A stretch of DNA of 64,000 nt from Agarophyton chilense (lineage: Eukaryota > Rhodophyta > Florideophyceae > Gracilariales > Gracilariaceae), in the NCBI GenBank assembly GCA_030374765.1, contig JARGXX010000013.1:558001-622000 (forward strand). The letters are read 5' to 3'. Shown here piece after piece: positions 9,841 through 19,807 of the stretch. Both the position numbers and the translations under genes were made by a program. Positions within the stretch are counted from its first letter, which is position 1, and each line of letters begins with the position of its first letter. The notes beneath the pieces were generated by a model. It saw only the letters and a list, made by a program, of their open reading frames with translations, had not been told where the DNA came from and did no database searches.

Positions 9841-12428
9841 GGGCGTCTTTTAAGCCGGAGTTGAAGACGCCCGAGGCGCTCCAGCTTCGCTCCCCAGCTG
9901 TGACTATCCTTTCAAGGAGAACGGCTGACACCGACGTTAACTCGGGATACTTTAGTGTCTTCCGTCGCCCGTGGATACGCTCCCGTAATCTCCGTATTCC
10001 GGATCGAGTTATGGTAATGGCCAAGCGGAATTATAAAGTATTCGCCCACTTCAGCCTGTCCAACCAGGTTATGGTTCGTCAAATATCTGTCCTGGATACA
10101 GGAGCCGCTTTTAACTTAATTCATGTTGAATTGTTGCCCCCGCTGCTCCGGGTTCAAGTTCGTACCGGTCCACGTTTGGATATCGCCGATGCGAACAACA
10201 ACCCGCTACGGACACTGGGTACAATTTTCCTCATGGTGAGGTTAGGCTCCTATCTCGTTTAGCTAGAGTTTATTGTATGCAAGTCACTTTCAGCACCAGT
10301 CATACTGGGTTGTGACTTTTGCGACCGCTTCGTGGAAGCCATCCGTCCTCGGAATAGAACTGTGGAACTCGAAGACGGGTCTACGATCTCAATCGTTCGT
10401 AAACCCTTACAGGGAGCAGCGCGAACACGCGTTCCTCTTCCTGCCGCGCAGGAATCTGTGAAGAAGGACCCGGTGTCTACACGGGTAAAGGTTGCGAAGT
10501 CAGTGGCTATCCCGCCAGAAACCCAGGTTTGGGTCACAGTTGTTACCAAGCAAATTGGTGTGCATGTGGTACAACCGAACCCGTCTCTGTATACGCGGCG
10601 TCAACTTGCCCTTGCGAATGGGGTTGTCTCCGTGGAACCGGATAAACCTTTCAAGGTTTTGGTAGCCAACTTTGGAAAGACAACGCAGCATTTGGTCAAA
10701 CACCAGATCCTGGGTTCTGTTCTTCCACACCCGCATGCGGTCGTACCTACAAATATCTCTATCGCAGAGGTCCTCGGTGTGGCGGACCCTAAGGAGGAGG
10801 AAGACCCTGCCGAAATCGCGGAAGACGGTGAGCATACGACTGCAGCTCCACACGCTGAACACTTTAAACCTCAGGAGGTTACGGCCCCTATCACAGGAGC
10901 AGACCAGACGGATCCTGTTCAGGAATTGGAGAAGTGGGATCTCAACCATGTACCCACATCTCATCGGGAGAAGCTGAGGCACATGCTTCGTGAATTTACC
11001 CCCATGTGGGATGGTTCCCTTGGAACTATTGAGATTACAAAACACCGCATCGACTTGTTACCGAACACTCGGCCTATTGCCCAACACCCTTACAGGGCTG
11101 GACCGAAAGCTCGGGAAGAGGAGAAATCTCAGGTGGCGAAGATGCTTAAAGCGGGCGTAATTGAACCTGCCCAGTCCGCTTGGGCCTCACCAGTGGTGTT
11201 AGTTCCGAAACCGGATGGATCGTGGCGTTTCTGCATCGATTACAGACGCCTGAACGAGGTAACCATTAAGGATGTGTACCCGATCCCTCGGATGGACGAA
11301 TACATCGACTCCCTTGGGAGCGCTACTGTTTTCTCTACCCTCGACGCCAATTCGGGCTACCGGCAAGTCCCTATTAGGGAGGAAGATCGAAACAAAACGG
11401 CTTTCGTGTGTCATCAAGGACTTTTCCGATTCCGGAGGATGCCTTTTGGGCTGACAAATGCCCCCGCAACGTTTCAACGGGCGATAGACATTCTGTTGGC
11501 TCCATTCAAGTGAAGGACGTGTCTAGTGTATTTAGACGACATTATTGTATTCTCCAACAACCTGGATGACCACATCGAACACGTCAGGGACGTAATGAAG
11601 ATACTCCGCGACGCTGGAATCACCTTGAAACTCAAGAAGTGCGAGTTTTTCACCGATTCGGTTAAGTATCTGGGTCATATCATCCGTCCCGGACAGCTTT
11701 CAATCGATGAAGTGCGAGTGAAATCCTTGAAGGAAGCAAAACACCCGAAAACTCAAACGGAGTTGCGATCCTTCTTAGGTCTGTGTAACGTGTATCGCCG
11801 ATTCGTCCCGAACTTTGCGGATATTGCCACCCCCCTCAACAGGCTCCTGACGAAAGGACAACCAGTTGAACTGGAACCTTTTGGCGACGCGGAAGCGTCT
11901 GCCTTCACGGCACTGGTGAATGCCGTAACATCACCGCCAATCTTGGCTCTACCCAATCCTGGGCTCCCTTACGAAGTGGACACCGATGCTAGTGAAAACC
12001 AAGTAGGGTGTGCACTGTTCCAATCCTCTGAGGATGGTGAACGTCACCCTATTGGGCACTGGTCATATTCCCTAAATGTCCATGAAAGGAACTACTCGGT
12101 CTCCGAGAAAGAATGTTTAGCCGTTGTGTGGGCCTTAGCTACACTTCGCCCCTATCTGATGGGTACTCGTTTCAAAGTCCATACGGACCACGCATGCTTG
12201 CGTTGGCTCCAGGAGATCTCCGAACCCTCGGGCCGCCTTATGCGCTGGCGTCTCCGACTGTCGGAATTCGACTTTGAGATCCTGTACAAGAAAGGGAAGC
12301 TGAACACTCATGCTGATGCACTATCCCGCTTGGGAACCACAGCGGAAACGGAACCCTACGAGGACGATGATATCCCATGTTTGACCGAGGTTGACCAAAT
12401 CTGGCTCTCGGTTATGGAATGGGAATAG
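9813..12428 (+). pseudogene. Element 1 Pol: protease, reverse transcriptase and RNase H, with two in-frame stops
   Basis: Pol lies in the -1 frame relative to gag. The aspartic protease has its catalytic DTGA at 10095-10106 and the flap-distal ILGCDFCDRFVEAI motif near 10305-10345. Reverse transcriptase follows, with LVPKPDGSWRFCIDYRRLN near 11200, the QVPI region, FGLTNAPATFQ, and the catalytic YLDD at 11529-11540. RNase H covers about 11970-12340 (VDTDAS, EKECLAVVWAL, HTDH, ADALSR). TAG at 10260-10262 interrupts the protease and TGA at 11511-11513 interrupts reverse transcriptase just before YLDD. The frame is the same on both sides of each, so these are point nonsense changes, not indels. 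The frame ends at TAG 12426-12428 without an integrase. Confidence 0.9.
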
Positions 12429-12953
12429 GAACTCCTATGGAGACACTGGAACCCTCAGGAATGGGAAAGAAATGAGTGAGACCCGTCGGGGACAGCTCAG
12501 GAGAGTGCTAGCGCGTGTCGAAAGCGCCACCTCACATCCGCATATGCAGATTTTCCCGCACAAGGAACGGTCACCCCACACGGGGCGCCCGCGCATTTAT
12601 GTGGCACACGTCGAATGGCACCGAGCCAATCAAAAGACTCTGACGACCAACCGTCGCGCAAACCGCCTCCGTCGCACGGCGCGTTGCACGGTAGCAACCT
12701 TCGTCCCCGTAGCTCGGGTTGACGTTGAAGTCTTACCCCCCTGAGATTGGAGACTCTACCGCGTCGCGGTTTCTCAACCGTCACGGAATCTAAGAACACC
12801 GTTGTTATCGGGAAGATCTTAGCTTTAAGAAGAACCCAAAACCGGGCCGTTTTGACTCCGTAGACGGAAGTTACAACGTAGCCCACAGGCCACTCGGCGC
12901 CGTTTGGACGAAGTGCTGAGACCCGCTCGCAACACGGAAAAGAACCCACCGGG
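12429..12953 (+). other. Internal region of element 1 where integrase is expected
   Basis: About 0.5 kb separates RNase H from the chromodomain; an integrase normally needs more than 1 kb. Neither an HHCC zinc finger nor a DDE core can be read in any + frame. A 117-codon frame at 12391-12744 is rich in Arg and has no motif I recognise. It may be leftover integrase C-terminal sequence or new joining sequence. An internal deletion is the simplest explanation. Confidence 0.6.
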
Positions 12954-13244
12954 GTGTGTCTAGACCCTACGTTGACACCCTCAAGGGAACTAGAGCGTTC
13001 CAAGATGGAAGAGAAGCCCGAACAGGGAAAAGTGTACCCGCAGGAATTCGTTATCGATCGCATCGTGCGTCACATCTACACCCCCGAGGGAGAAGTTCGC
13101 TACCAAGTCCGATGGTACGGATTCTCGCCTGATGAAGATACAGTGGAACCCATTGAGCACCTTCCGAGGTCTAAAGTTTTATCCTATCACCGACGCGCTC
13201 GGGTAACTTTGCCTCCAAGTCTGGATCGTGCCCAAGTCGGGTAA
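12954..13244 (+). pseudogene. Element 1 chromodomain (C-terminus of Pol), detached from its integrase
   Basis: The translation from about 13045 to 13195 reads as a chromodomain: EFVIDRIVRHIYTPEGEVRY, then QVRWYGFSPDEDTVEP, then IEHLPRSKVLSYHRR. This matches the fold's core (aromatic or hydrophobic start, Y-x-V-+-W-x-G-Y/F, the D-T-x-E-P turn, C-terminal helix). In chromoviruses the domain sits at the integrase C-terminus and steers insertion to modified histones. It is in the same frame as pol, so it was probably once part of the same polyprotein. The frame has no ATG until about 13005. Confidence 0.85.
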
Positions 13245-13408
13245 GCCACCACGGGAACTGGTGTGGATGCGACCTCGAAGTGAGGAAGATGTTGGACCTC
13301 TGAAGAGGAATTGAGGAGAGTATCCCGAAGAACACGTATTGAGAGGGAATGTCTACTGGCCCTCGGCCTAGCGCCGTTAACCGGGGAACACAGCACCGGT
13401 TATCGGGG

Positions 13409-13600
13409 TAGTTTATGATGAAAAAGGAAAAGAATACCCACGAAGTGGAGAAGAAGATTAAGAAGAAGATTGGACCCTAGGAAGGGAAGAAGATGAAGAC
13501 GAAGATGAAGAAGATCCTAAGAAGGAATGAAGAAGATGAAGTAGAAGTTAAGATCCTAGGAAGGAAGAAGAAAAGAAGTTATGCAAATATCAGAAGTTTA
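13409..13600 (+). repeat. Purine-rich simple repeat in the 3' untranslated part of element 1
   Basis: Almost every base on the + strand is A or G, built from GAAGAAGAT, GAAGATGAAGAC and AAGAAGATTAAG variants, with two copies of a GATCCTAAGAAGGAA-like phrase. No frame through it continues into the chromodomain. It could be slipped simple sequence or a spare polypurine region. Confidence 0.7.
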
Positions 13601-13840
13601 CTATTGTCGCCAAGCTAGGGACTCTACAATTGCCCGAAGGCGGAACTACGGAAAGCCCGAGGAGGGACCCGCCCCACCGTTGGGATTTTGACCCTGATGG
13701 TACGCCGAGGCGAAAGCCAACATCTGGCTCACATCCGTCATACCCGGGGGAATCGGAATGCCCGCGTCCCATTGGGAGAGAAGTATATATAGTTACCGGA
13801 AAGCGAGACACCCGCGGCTCGGAATGTTCTTCCTCGTCTT

Positions 13841-13853
13841 AAGGAGGGGGAGA
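13841..13853 (+). promoter_or_regulatory. Polypurine tract of element 1
   Basis: AAGGAGGGGGAGA directly abuts the TG of the 3' LTR at 13854. This is the expected position and composition for the plus-strand DNA primer of an LTR retrotransposon. Confidence 0.9.
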
Positions 13854-14772
13854 TGTAGAGCAACGCCCAGTTAGGGGATACTTGAAGATGCAACTCATAG
13901 AATGAGGGTTGAACCCTCCGAGGGTTATAAATATGATCCCCTCTAAGGCGTGCTGAGGTGGCACGGTTTTCTGGTTAGAGTTCGCCTATGAAGGGAAAAT
14001 TCGGATGGCCCATGGCTGGGTTGGCCCCGTGATACACGTGGCTTAATGTCGGCACCGATTTTTGGATATTTTTTAGAACGTTGGACTTTTGGGCCCTGAC
14101 AGTGGGATCTCCACGTGTATGGCCCTGAGCAGGTGCGCACTACTGTAATTAGTAGAGTTTAGTGGGCCCTACTTAGGGAGACGAGATCTGACAGTCCGAA
14201 GCTCAGAGTAAATGGAAACCAAGGTTGGTCTTCGATACCTTTAGAGGTTCTTCGTCGCCATCGTTTCGGCCTTACAACCCGGAACGGGCTCTGGTTAGCA
14301 ACGCCTGCGTAGGGACACGACTCCACTTGGAGAGTGCCCACGTTTGGGTTCCGTGCAACCACCCCCTTGGGACCGCTCAGACGACCTGCGTGCACGATAC
14401 CCCGTGGGGGTTCTGCTTACTTGTTGCGTGCTTTTTGTGTTTCCTTTCGAGGACAGGTTTTCGCCCCTGTATTGGGTTTCTTTTGTTGTCTCGCCCCTTT
14501 TCTGGTTCTCGGGTCCGATGCCTGTTAGTGCCCGACCCTCGCCCCGTTTTTCCTCTTCGCCGGATTTTCCCCCATTCTTTGGGATACCCATACCCATTCC
14601 CGACCCAACGGTTTCTACCCCTCACCTCCGTCGCTATTGCCGGAATCCCCCGTGGGAGTTACACCCCACACTACGGGTGGAACGGAGGGCTCTGTCTCTG
14701 AGTCTGCCTCCCCCAGAGAGCAAGGCTTCGAACACCTTGAGAGCACTTCCCGTCGCCGGGTTTGGCTCCACA
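13854..14772 (+). repeat. 3' LTR of element 1
   Basis: 919 bp matching 6640-7558, with seven substitutions noticed by eye, about 99% identity. It contains TTATAAATA at 13925-13933, a TATA-like box that is mutated in the 5' LTR. Four of the seven differences fall within about 90 bp of the LTR start and three near its end. Confidence 0.95.
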
Positions 14773-14777
14773 ATATC
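14773..14777. repeat. Target site duplication of element 1, right copy (ATATC)
   Basis: Same five bases as 6635-6639, directly after the terminal CA of the 3' LTR. Together they fix the insertion point within the pol frame of element 2. Confidence 0.9.
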
Positions 14778-15313
14778 GTTTTCTTCGGTCTGACGAACCA
14801 TCCCCGTTTGGTTTCCGTATTACCTAAAATGGCAATTCGTCCCCCCTGACGTTGGGTGACGGTATGGGAACCCGGAAGGATTGCTTTGACATGTCTGTCA
14901 ATGAAGTTCATACCTAGTAGGCAGTCTGTCGGTAAACGGTCGACAACAAAGAATTGCAGTCTTACCTTAAGGTGTTTAAGCTGCAACACAGTGGTGAGCA
15001 TAAATCGAAGGTTTAGTGGCCGCTCATTTGCATCCACAAGCGGGTTGTTGTCGGGAGGTCGGCTCAAGTTCCGAAGTATTGCCTCAGGTATGACGCGGGA
15101 GTTCAGGACGTTTTAGCCGGCCCCCGTATCCAACAAGCAGGTGACCGGAACTGCAAGGCGTTCGGAGAAACACATTGAAGCACGTACTTTATAGTTGTTG
15201 TACTTCATATGACAAACCGGAACTGGTTGTGCCGTGTTCACTTCCACCTTCAAGGTTCTGGGTATCGATTGGCCTTCCAATTGCAGGTTGGTGTCGGCCA
15301 TTACGCCAACCAT
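14778..15313 (-). pseudogene. Element 2 protease and start of pol, broken
   Basis: Retropepsin-like sequence in two pieces. 15113-15313 ends with VTCLLDTGAG, the active-site DTGA, followed at once by a stop. The next open piece reads LPTDCLLGMNFIDRHVKAIL, matching the ILGCDFCDRFVEAI motif of element 1 and normally the second conserved strand of the protease. The frame then runs to 14778 and is cut by element 1. The stop and the altered frame after DTG make this protease non-functional. Confidence 0.8.
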
Positions 15314-15499
15314 TCGGTGTATGCCTCCTGTGCGGGAGGGGTTTAGTCGATGTTTGGTGGTTCCTCGACGATATTGACCTGTACCGATGTACGGGGTTGA
15401 AACCTATTTGGTGCTTGCGTTGAAGACCCATAGAGGCGTTGGTGATTCTGCATGCGAGCCTGAATCAACTGGTCTCTCATCCCTGGAGGTAAGTTAGCG

Positions 15500-17581
15500 C
15501 AATTGTTTGCCAAATGGTCTGTCGCGAGACAGAACCAGCAAACGAGCCCTCCAGTTTAGGGGTCTCGCGTTACCATTGAGGGGGGCTTCGAAACCTGGTT
15601 GGTAGGAGAAGTGGCGTAGGATTTGGGTGGCGAGTTATGGGAGCTCGCTCCTGGCATCCTCTGCGAGCTCATTGCACTTGGCGGCAATTGTACCGAGTTT
15701 GGTGTACGCATTGACGACCAATTTCCTACCGTCGAAGGTTTCGAGAACCGCCCCTGGGTCGCTACCAAGTGGATAGCGGTCCCTGTAGGTACTTCGAGGT
15801 GCGAGCTACCCCCTGAGGTTGTTGTGTATTCAATTTCCAAGACCGACCTTTTCGGTTTATTCTTCGAGGTTGGAGGCACGACTGGTCTCTTTCCCAGCCG
15901 ATGGGTATCTCCAAGTCCCTGGGAGTAGCGAGCCAGACCATTGTAGTCTACCTTTCGGTTAGTGGGCAGGTAATTGCGTACCTGGGAACGGATCGCTTTG
16001 TCGACATTGTCGGCAAATAGCGACTTTAACCTGGAGGTAGTGAACACATTACCACAACGGGTTGCCAGATTCCAAAGCGCGAGCGAAACTCTGATTCGGT
16101 TTGCCCAGACCTTTGATGGTAAGCTAGGACTTCCGAGTAAGCCTCTTGGATAACCTCATCGGTGGCGTATGTTTCCAAAAGGAAATTGACCGCCTCTGGG
16201 TATGACTCCAACATCTCTGTGCCATCCTCATCCATCGCTAAGGTATTGCCGCGGAGCCTACCCTGCAGCAAGTAGTATGCCTGTCCTTTAAGGTAAAACT
16301 GAAATAGCCACATAGCAGCGCCCTCGGAAAACCATTTTGGTCACATGCAATCTTGAACTTCTGTAGAAACTCAATCACCGCAATAGGATCCGTACCTGTG
16401 AAGGTTGTGTCATCCATTTGGAAGCTGAGCTTCTTGTGGTGCTTAGAAATCTTCTGAGCGACCTCTTGGGTGTATTCAGAAGACTTGTTGATCAACCGAT
16501 AAGTCCTGTAATCAACAGCTTTGGTGAACATATTGTTCAACGGTTGGTGCACCTCCAGGTCTATTTCGATGTCCGACTCAGAGTCGAGGGACTCATTGTA
16601 TCGCTTTTTACCCTAGCGGGTCTTTTTCGACGACTTCTTCGTCGACCTCTTCGGTTTCTTCTTCTTCTTACCTTTACTGTCATCATCCGACGATGAACTC
16701 GTATCGGAACTGGAGTCTAACGAGTCGGGGTCTGTATCATCCTCTCGATTCTTTCCCCTCTTCGCCCTCCACTTCTTCCCTTTTCGGTTTCTTCGTCGCT
16801 CATCCAACGAGGCAGACGAATCGTCCTTGGGACCACCTTTATGGGTATCCTTTTGAACGAAACCAGTAATTGGTGGCAGATAGATGTCTTGAGGATCTAC
16901 CTTCCCCGGGACCTCTTGACTCTGCCTTCGACATTGTAGGTACTCCCTATCAGTAGGTAAGTGTTTGGAATGGGTGGAATGACCCATTTGGAACCCTTGT
17001 GGTATGCGCTTTGCGATGTTCACCTGTGTAGGTCGGGATTCTGCGATTCCCTCGGAAACCCAAAGGTCCTGCACAGCACGGTAAACATGCTCCCTAGCAT
17101 CTGTGAAGAGATACTGTTTCACCATTTCAGGTATCATGTCCGATAGCTCTTGAGCTGCTCGGTCAACCACAATACGGGTAAATGCATCGACGTCCATTGA
17201 GGGCGGAACCATACGGGTATCCGACGTCTCTTTTAAGGTTAATGCATCCTCGACCGCGAGGGTGACGAGCGCTTTCACTCGCTCTTCGAACTGAGGCCAT
17301 AGCTCCTCCGCTGCAACATCAATTGGTAATTCCCTTGGAGGTTCCGTTTCCATAGGCGGCGGACCATGTACCTTTACGGTTTTGTTCCGAGGGTGCCGGA
17401 GCAGCTCCTCGGGGGTTTCCAGAATCGGTTGAGCCAATGGGGCTCCTTTAGGACCTTTATGGCTTGGCGGGGCGCTCGCACCACGCGTATTTTTTTTAGG
17501 TCGTTCCATTTGTGACCAATAGTGGTATCCTGTATTGCTTTGCGGGATTTCCTGAGACCAAATAGGTGTACGAGCGTCCAA
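15500..17581 (-). pseudogene. Element 2 gag, broken by stops and frameshifts
   Basis: The N-terminal piece (16613-17581, 322 codons from an ATG) is acidic then strongly basic, ending in a Lys/Ser-rich run and a stop. The capsid continues in pieces at 16238-16552 (FTGTDPIAVIEFLQKFKIA), 16026-16313 (NFLLETYATDEVIQEAYSEV) and 15556-16047. A zinc knuckle, CWFCLATDHLANNC, lies at about 15508-15549 and has the CX2CX4HX4C spacing. Each step between pieces needs a stop readthrough or frame change. Compare FTGTDPI and the YAT-x-x-x-IQEA motif with element 1 gag. Confidence 0.85.
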
Positions 17582-17639
17582 TCCTTCTCGGAATCTCGTG
17601 TGAAACGTGAAGGTACGACGAAACCTAAAAATACTTTCT

Positions 17640-17653
17640 AAGTCGGGAGACTA
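17640..17653 (-). promoter_or_regulatory. Primer-binding site of element 2
   Basis: On the - strand TAGTCTCCCGACTTAGAA lies just downstream of the LTR end. It equals the site of element 1 except that TGG has become TAG, consistent with decay of a shared tRNA primer site. Confidence 0.7.
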
Positions 17654-17656
17654 AAA

Positions 17657-18290
17657 TGTCGTACAATCACCTCTGGGGTATGCTACTGTCTTGTCTCGGA
17701 AGCGTAGTGACGCTCAACCGTAGGGAGCGTGTTTACGCTCAACCTTAGAAGATGGACGTAGTAAACCTCGATGGTAACAGGGCACCGTGAAAACCCGCAG
17801 GGGCAAACGGCGGAGCAACTAGCCCATACCGTGTAGGTGAACGATGGTAGGCGTCGACGCGCGGGAAAGCCTGTGTGGTAGTTGAGAAACAATGAACCAA
17901 AAGGTATAGTCGTGACCCAAGTGGTGCCTGTCTTTATCAGATTAGGATGAGGGAGGTGCAGTTCCCTATATGCAGTGGACTGCACTCTCCAGATCACCCG
18001 GGAGGTGCCAGCAAGGCACGGTCTCTGACCTAGTGTAAGAGACCTGGCCAGCACTGGCTACAGTGCCAGGTGGCCACTCCACTACTGTATTAAAATAAAT
18101 ATAATTACAATTACAAGTACTAACAATTATTCAACCAGAAGGTACATGTCAACACTACACGTGGCTGACAACACCTAGATGGTAGCTCGCCAGGAGCTGC
18201 ATGGCCGATGATCCCTCGCACCCATCACCTACAGGGTCAGTGTGGTACATTGACAACCTCAAAGGTCAGACCTTCTGCCACTATACGACA
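17657..18290 (-). repeat. 5' LTR of element 2
   Basis: Boundaries are inferred from a perfect 7-bp inverted repeat at the ends (TGTCGTA and TACGACA), the adjacent primer-binding site, and the abrupt change to the piggyBac-like coding sequence at 18291. The length is 634 bp. On the - strand an AT-rich stretch (about 18090-18125) has TATA-like sequence suitable for the U3 promoter. It has no similarity to the element 1 LTR that I can see. No second copy was found, so the limits are less certain than for element 1. Confidence 0.7.
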
Positions 18291-18589
18291 ATCGCATTCA
18301 TATTTTTTAAAAGCTCTTCGGCTCTTGGACCAGGTGCAAAATATAAATCAGCACAAATAATTCAATCAGTTGAAAACCAACTTTCAACCAGTCTCATTAA
18401 AACAGCTGTTCCATGCGCATAATTTGATTCAAAAAGCTGTACACTTGGTTGCGTAACTCCCATTTTGATTTGTATTTTGAGAATAATTCCACACCTCCTA
18501 CAGCACTTCGTCTTCAAAATACAACCATTTTCAAAATTCCAATCAAAGGCAATGTAGTGAGGATGTCCAGCTTCAATCAAATTTCCCAC
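18291..18589 (-). pseudogene. piggyBac-type (DDE_Tnp_1_7) transposase relic, cut by the element 2 LTR
   Basis: The - strand frame has the order seen in piggyBac-like transposases of algae and oomycetes: a basic stretch with RRCGIILKIQIKMG, then YAHGTAVLMRLVESW, a stop in place of the usual Gly/Arg, then IICADLYFAPGPRAEELL. The ICAD aspartate would be a catalytic Asp of the DDE triad. Reading stops exactly where the element 2 LTR begins. The internal stop and the LTR insertion make it a relic. Family recognition is from motif pattern only. Confidence 0.5.
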
Positions 18590-19807
18590 AAGTCGTCACC
18601 AACGTGATATACTTTCATTCACGCAGAAAGAGTGAGAAGGACTTACGAAAGATTTTCGATGGCAATTTATAGCATTCAAAAAGTCAAGAACGCATGACTA
18701 TCTGGTTTTTTCCGAATTACGATTGTTTTCAGAGCCACTGAAAACGAGTCATTGCCGTATATATTCAACTAGATTGTGTGAAATGATCATTTCGAGCTGC
18801 AAAGAGTCAGTGATTTTTGGAAACGTGTCTTTAGACCAATTTAATCTTCTACTTGAAAATTCAAAGAAGGTCATCAACATCACCAATTCCAAGAACTTCC
18901 AAAGATCATCATCTATTGTATGATTTAGGACTTTAACTTTCATCAAAAAGCTGATAGATCGAACTGGTTTTTTTAAATGAGCTACAGAAAACATTTACAT
19001 GACGAAATCATATGTAAGAAGTTCCGAGGGGTCATAAATGATGTAAGTAAGATCTTCATCAGATCAAGTGACTTCTCATTGATGAAGTTTTACAAGACCA
19101 TTGAAAGTAAAGGATTCATGTTTGTTTTAAATTCGTGGAATTGACTTTCGAGAAAATGTTTTTCATGTCACAATTTGTCACAATCCAAGGTTTTACGGAA
19201 TCATTGTGTGATTTTCATGAAAATCTACTTTATTTTGCTGCTCTTTTTTTTTCGAAGCCTCTTTGGCTATAGAAGAATCGTTTACCCTCAAGATTTTTAA
19301 CGGCTTACTTCGTATTTTTTGTAAATCGTGAAACTATACGAATATTTAAAATTGCATTGGTTAAAATCGTATTGAGATTTTAGACGTTATTTAGACCAGG
19401 TAGCTTAAAGTCTTTGGTGACAAAAGTGTGTCAGATATTTTTTGACAATAACGTCAACTTTTATAAAACGTTTGGTTATGAATTTGCTATTTTATTGTGT
19501 GCTATATGAGGCTTTACATTTTCTCTTTGATGCGACGAGACGTGCGCGGATGTTTACTCTGTTTTCCACTACATGGCGGGGATCCATAGATGATGACATA
19601 TTTGATAAATTATGAAAGAATGGAGGGCAGATGATGTTGTGTAAAGGTTGTGGACGATCGTTCGTGATCTTTGAGGCTGGCGCCAGAGAAGAAGAGAGTG
19701 TTGACAACGTCTAGCCACAAAATATTTAAGGAAATTGACAACGTTTACAATAATTATAGATGTTGTAATTCTGGTCTCATTTGAGGCCAGTGGTCGTGTA
19801 GACATTT
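18590..19807. other. AT-rich block without an intact gene
   Basis: Clearly more AT-rich than its surroundings. A short - strand frame at 18749-18994 (LKKPVRSISFLMKVKVLNHT and onward) and another at 19492-19805 may be upstream remnants of the piggyBac-like transposon; neither carries a motif. No terminal inverted repeat or TTAA duplication could be assigned. Confidence 0.4.

Larger units (their letters stand above)
6640..14772 (+). mobile_element. Element 1: chromovirus-type Ty3/Gypsy LTR retrotransposon, integrase core missing
   Basis: A full insertion of 8133 bp with 919-bp LTRs starting TGTAGAGC and ending GCTCCACA, a primer-binding site, gag, a -1 frame pol with protease, reverse transcriptase and RNase H, a chromodomain, a polypurine tract and a 5-bp target duplication. 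The LTRs differ at only seven positions by eye, so the insertion is young. No integrase zinc finger or DDE core can be found in the 0.5 kb between RNase H and the chromodomain, and pol has two in-frame stops. This copy is therefore non-autonomous now. Its gag is intact. The element lies inside the older, oppositely oriented element 2. Confidence 0.93.
14778..18290 (-). mobile_element. Element 2: older Ty3/Gypsy retrotransposon, 5' part
   Basis: On the - strand this reads 5' LTR (17657-18290), primer-binding site (about 17640-17652), gag and protease. It then breaks at the element 1 insertion and resumes at 6634-6117. Gag and the protease are interrupted by stops and frame changes, so it is older than element 1. 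It belongs to the same broad lineage: same gag order, same type of zinc knuckle, near-identical primer-binding site. Its reverse transcriptase, RNase H, integrase and 3' LTR are absent from the window. Confidence 0.85.
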
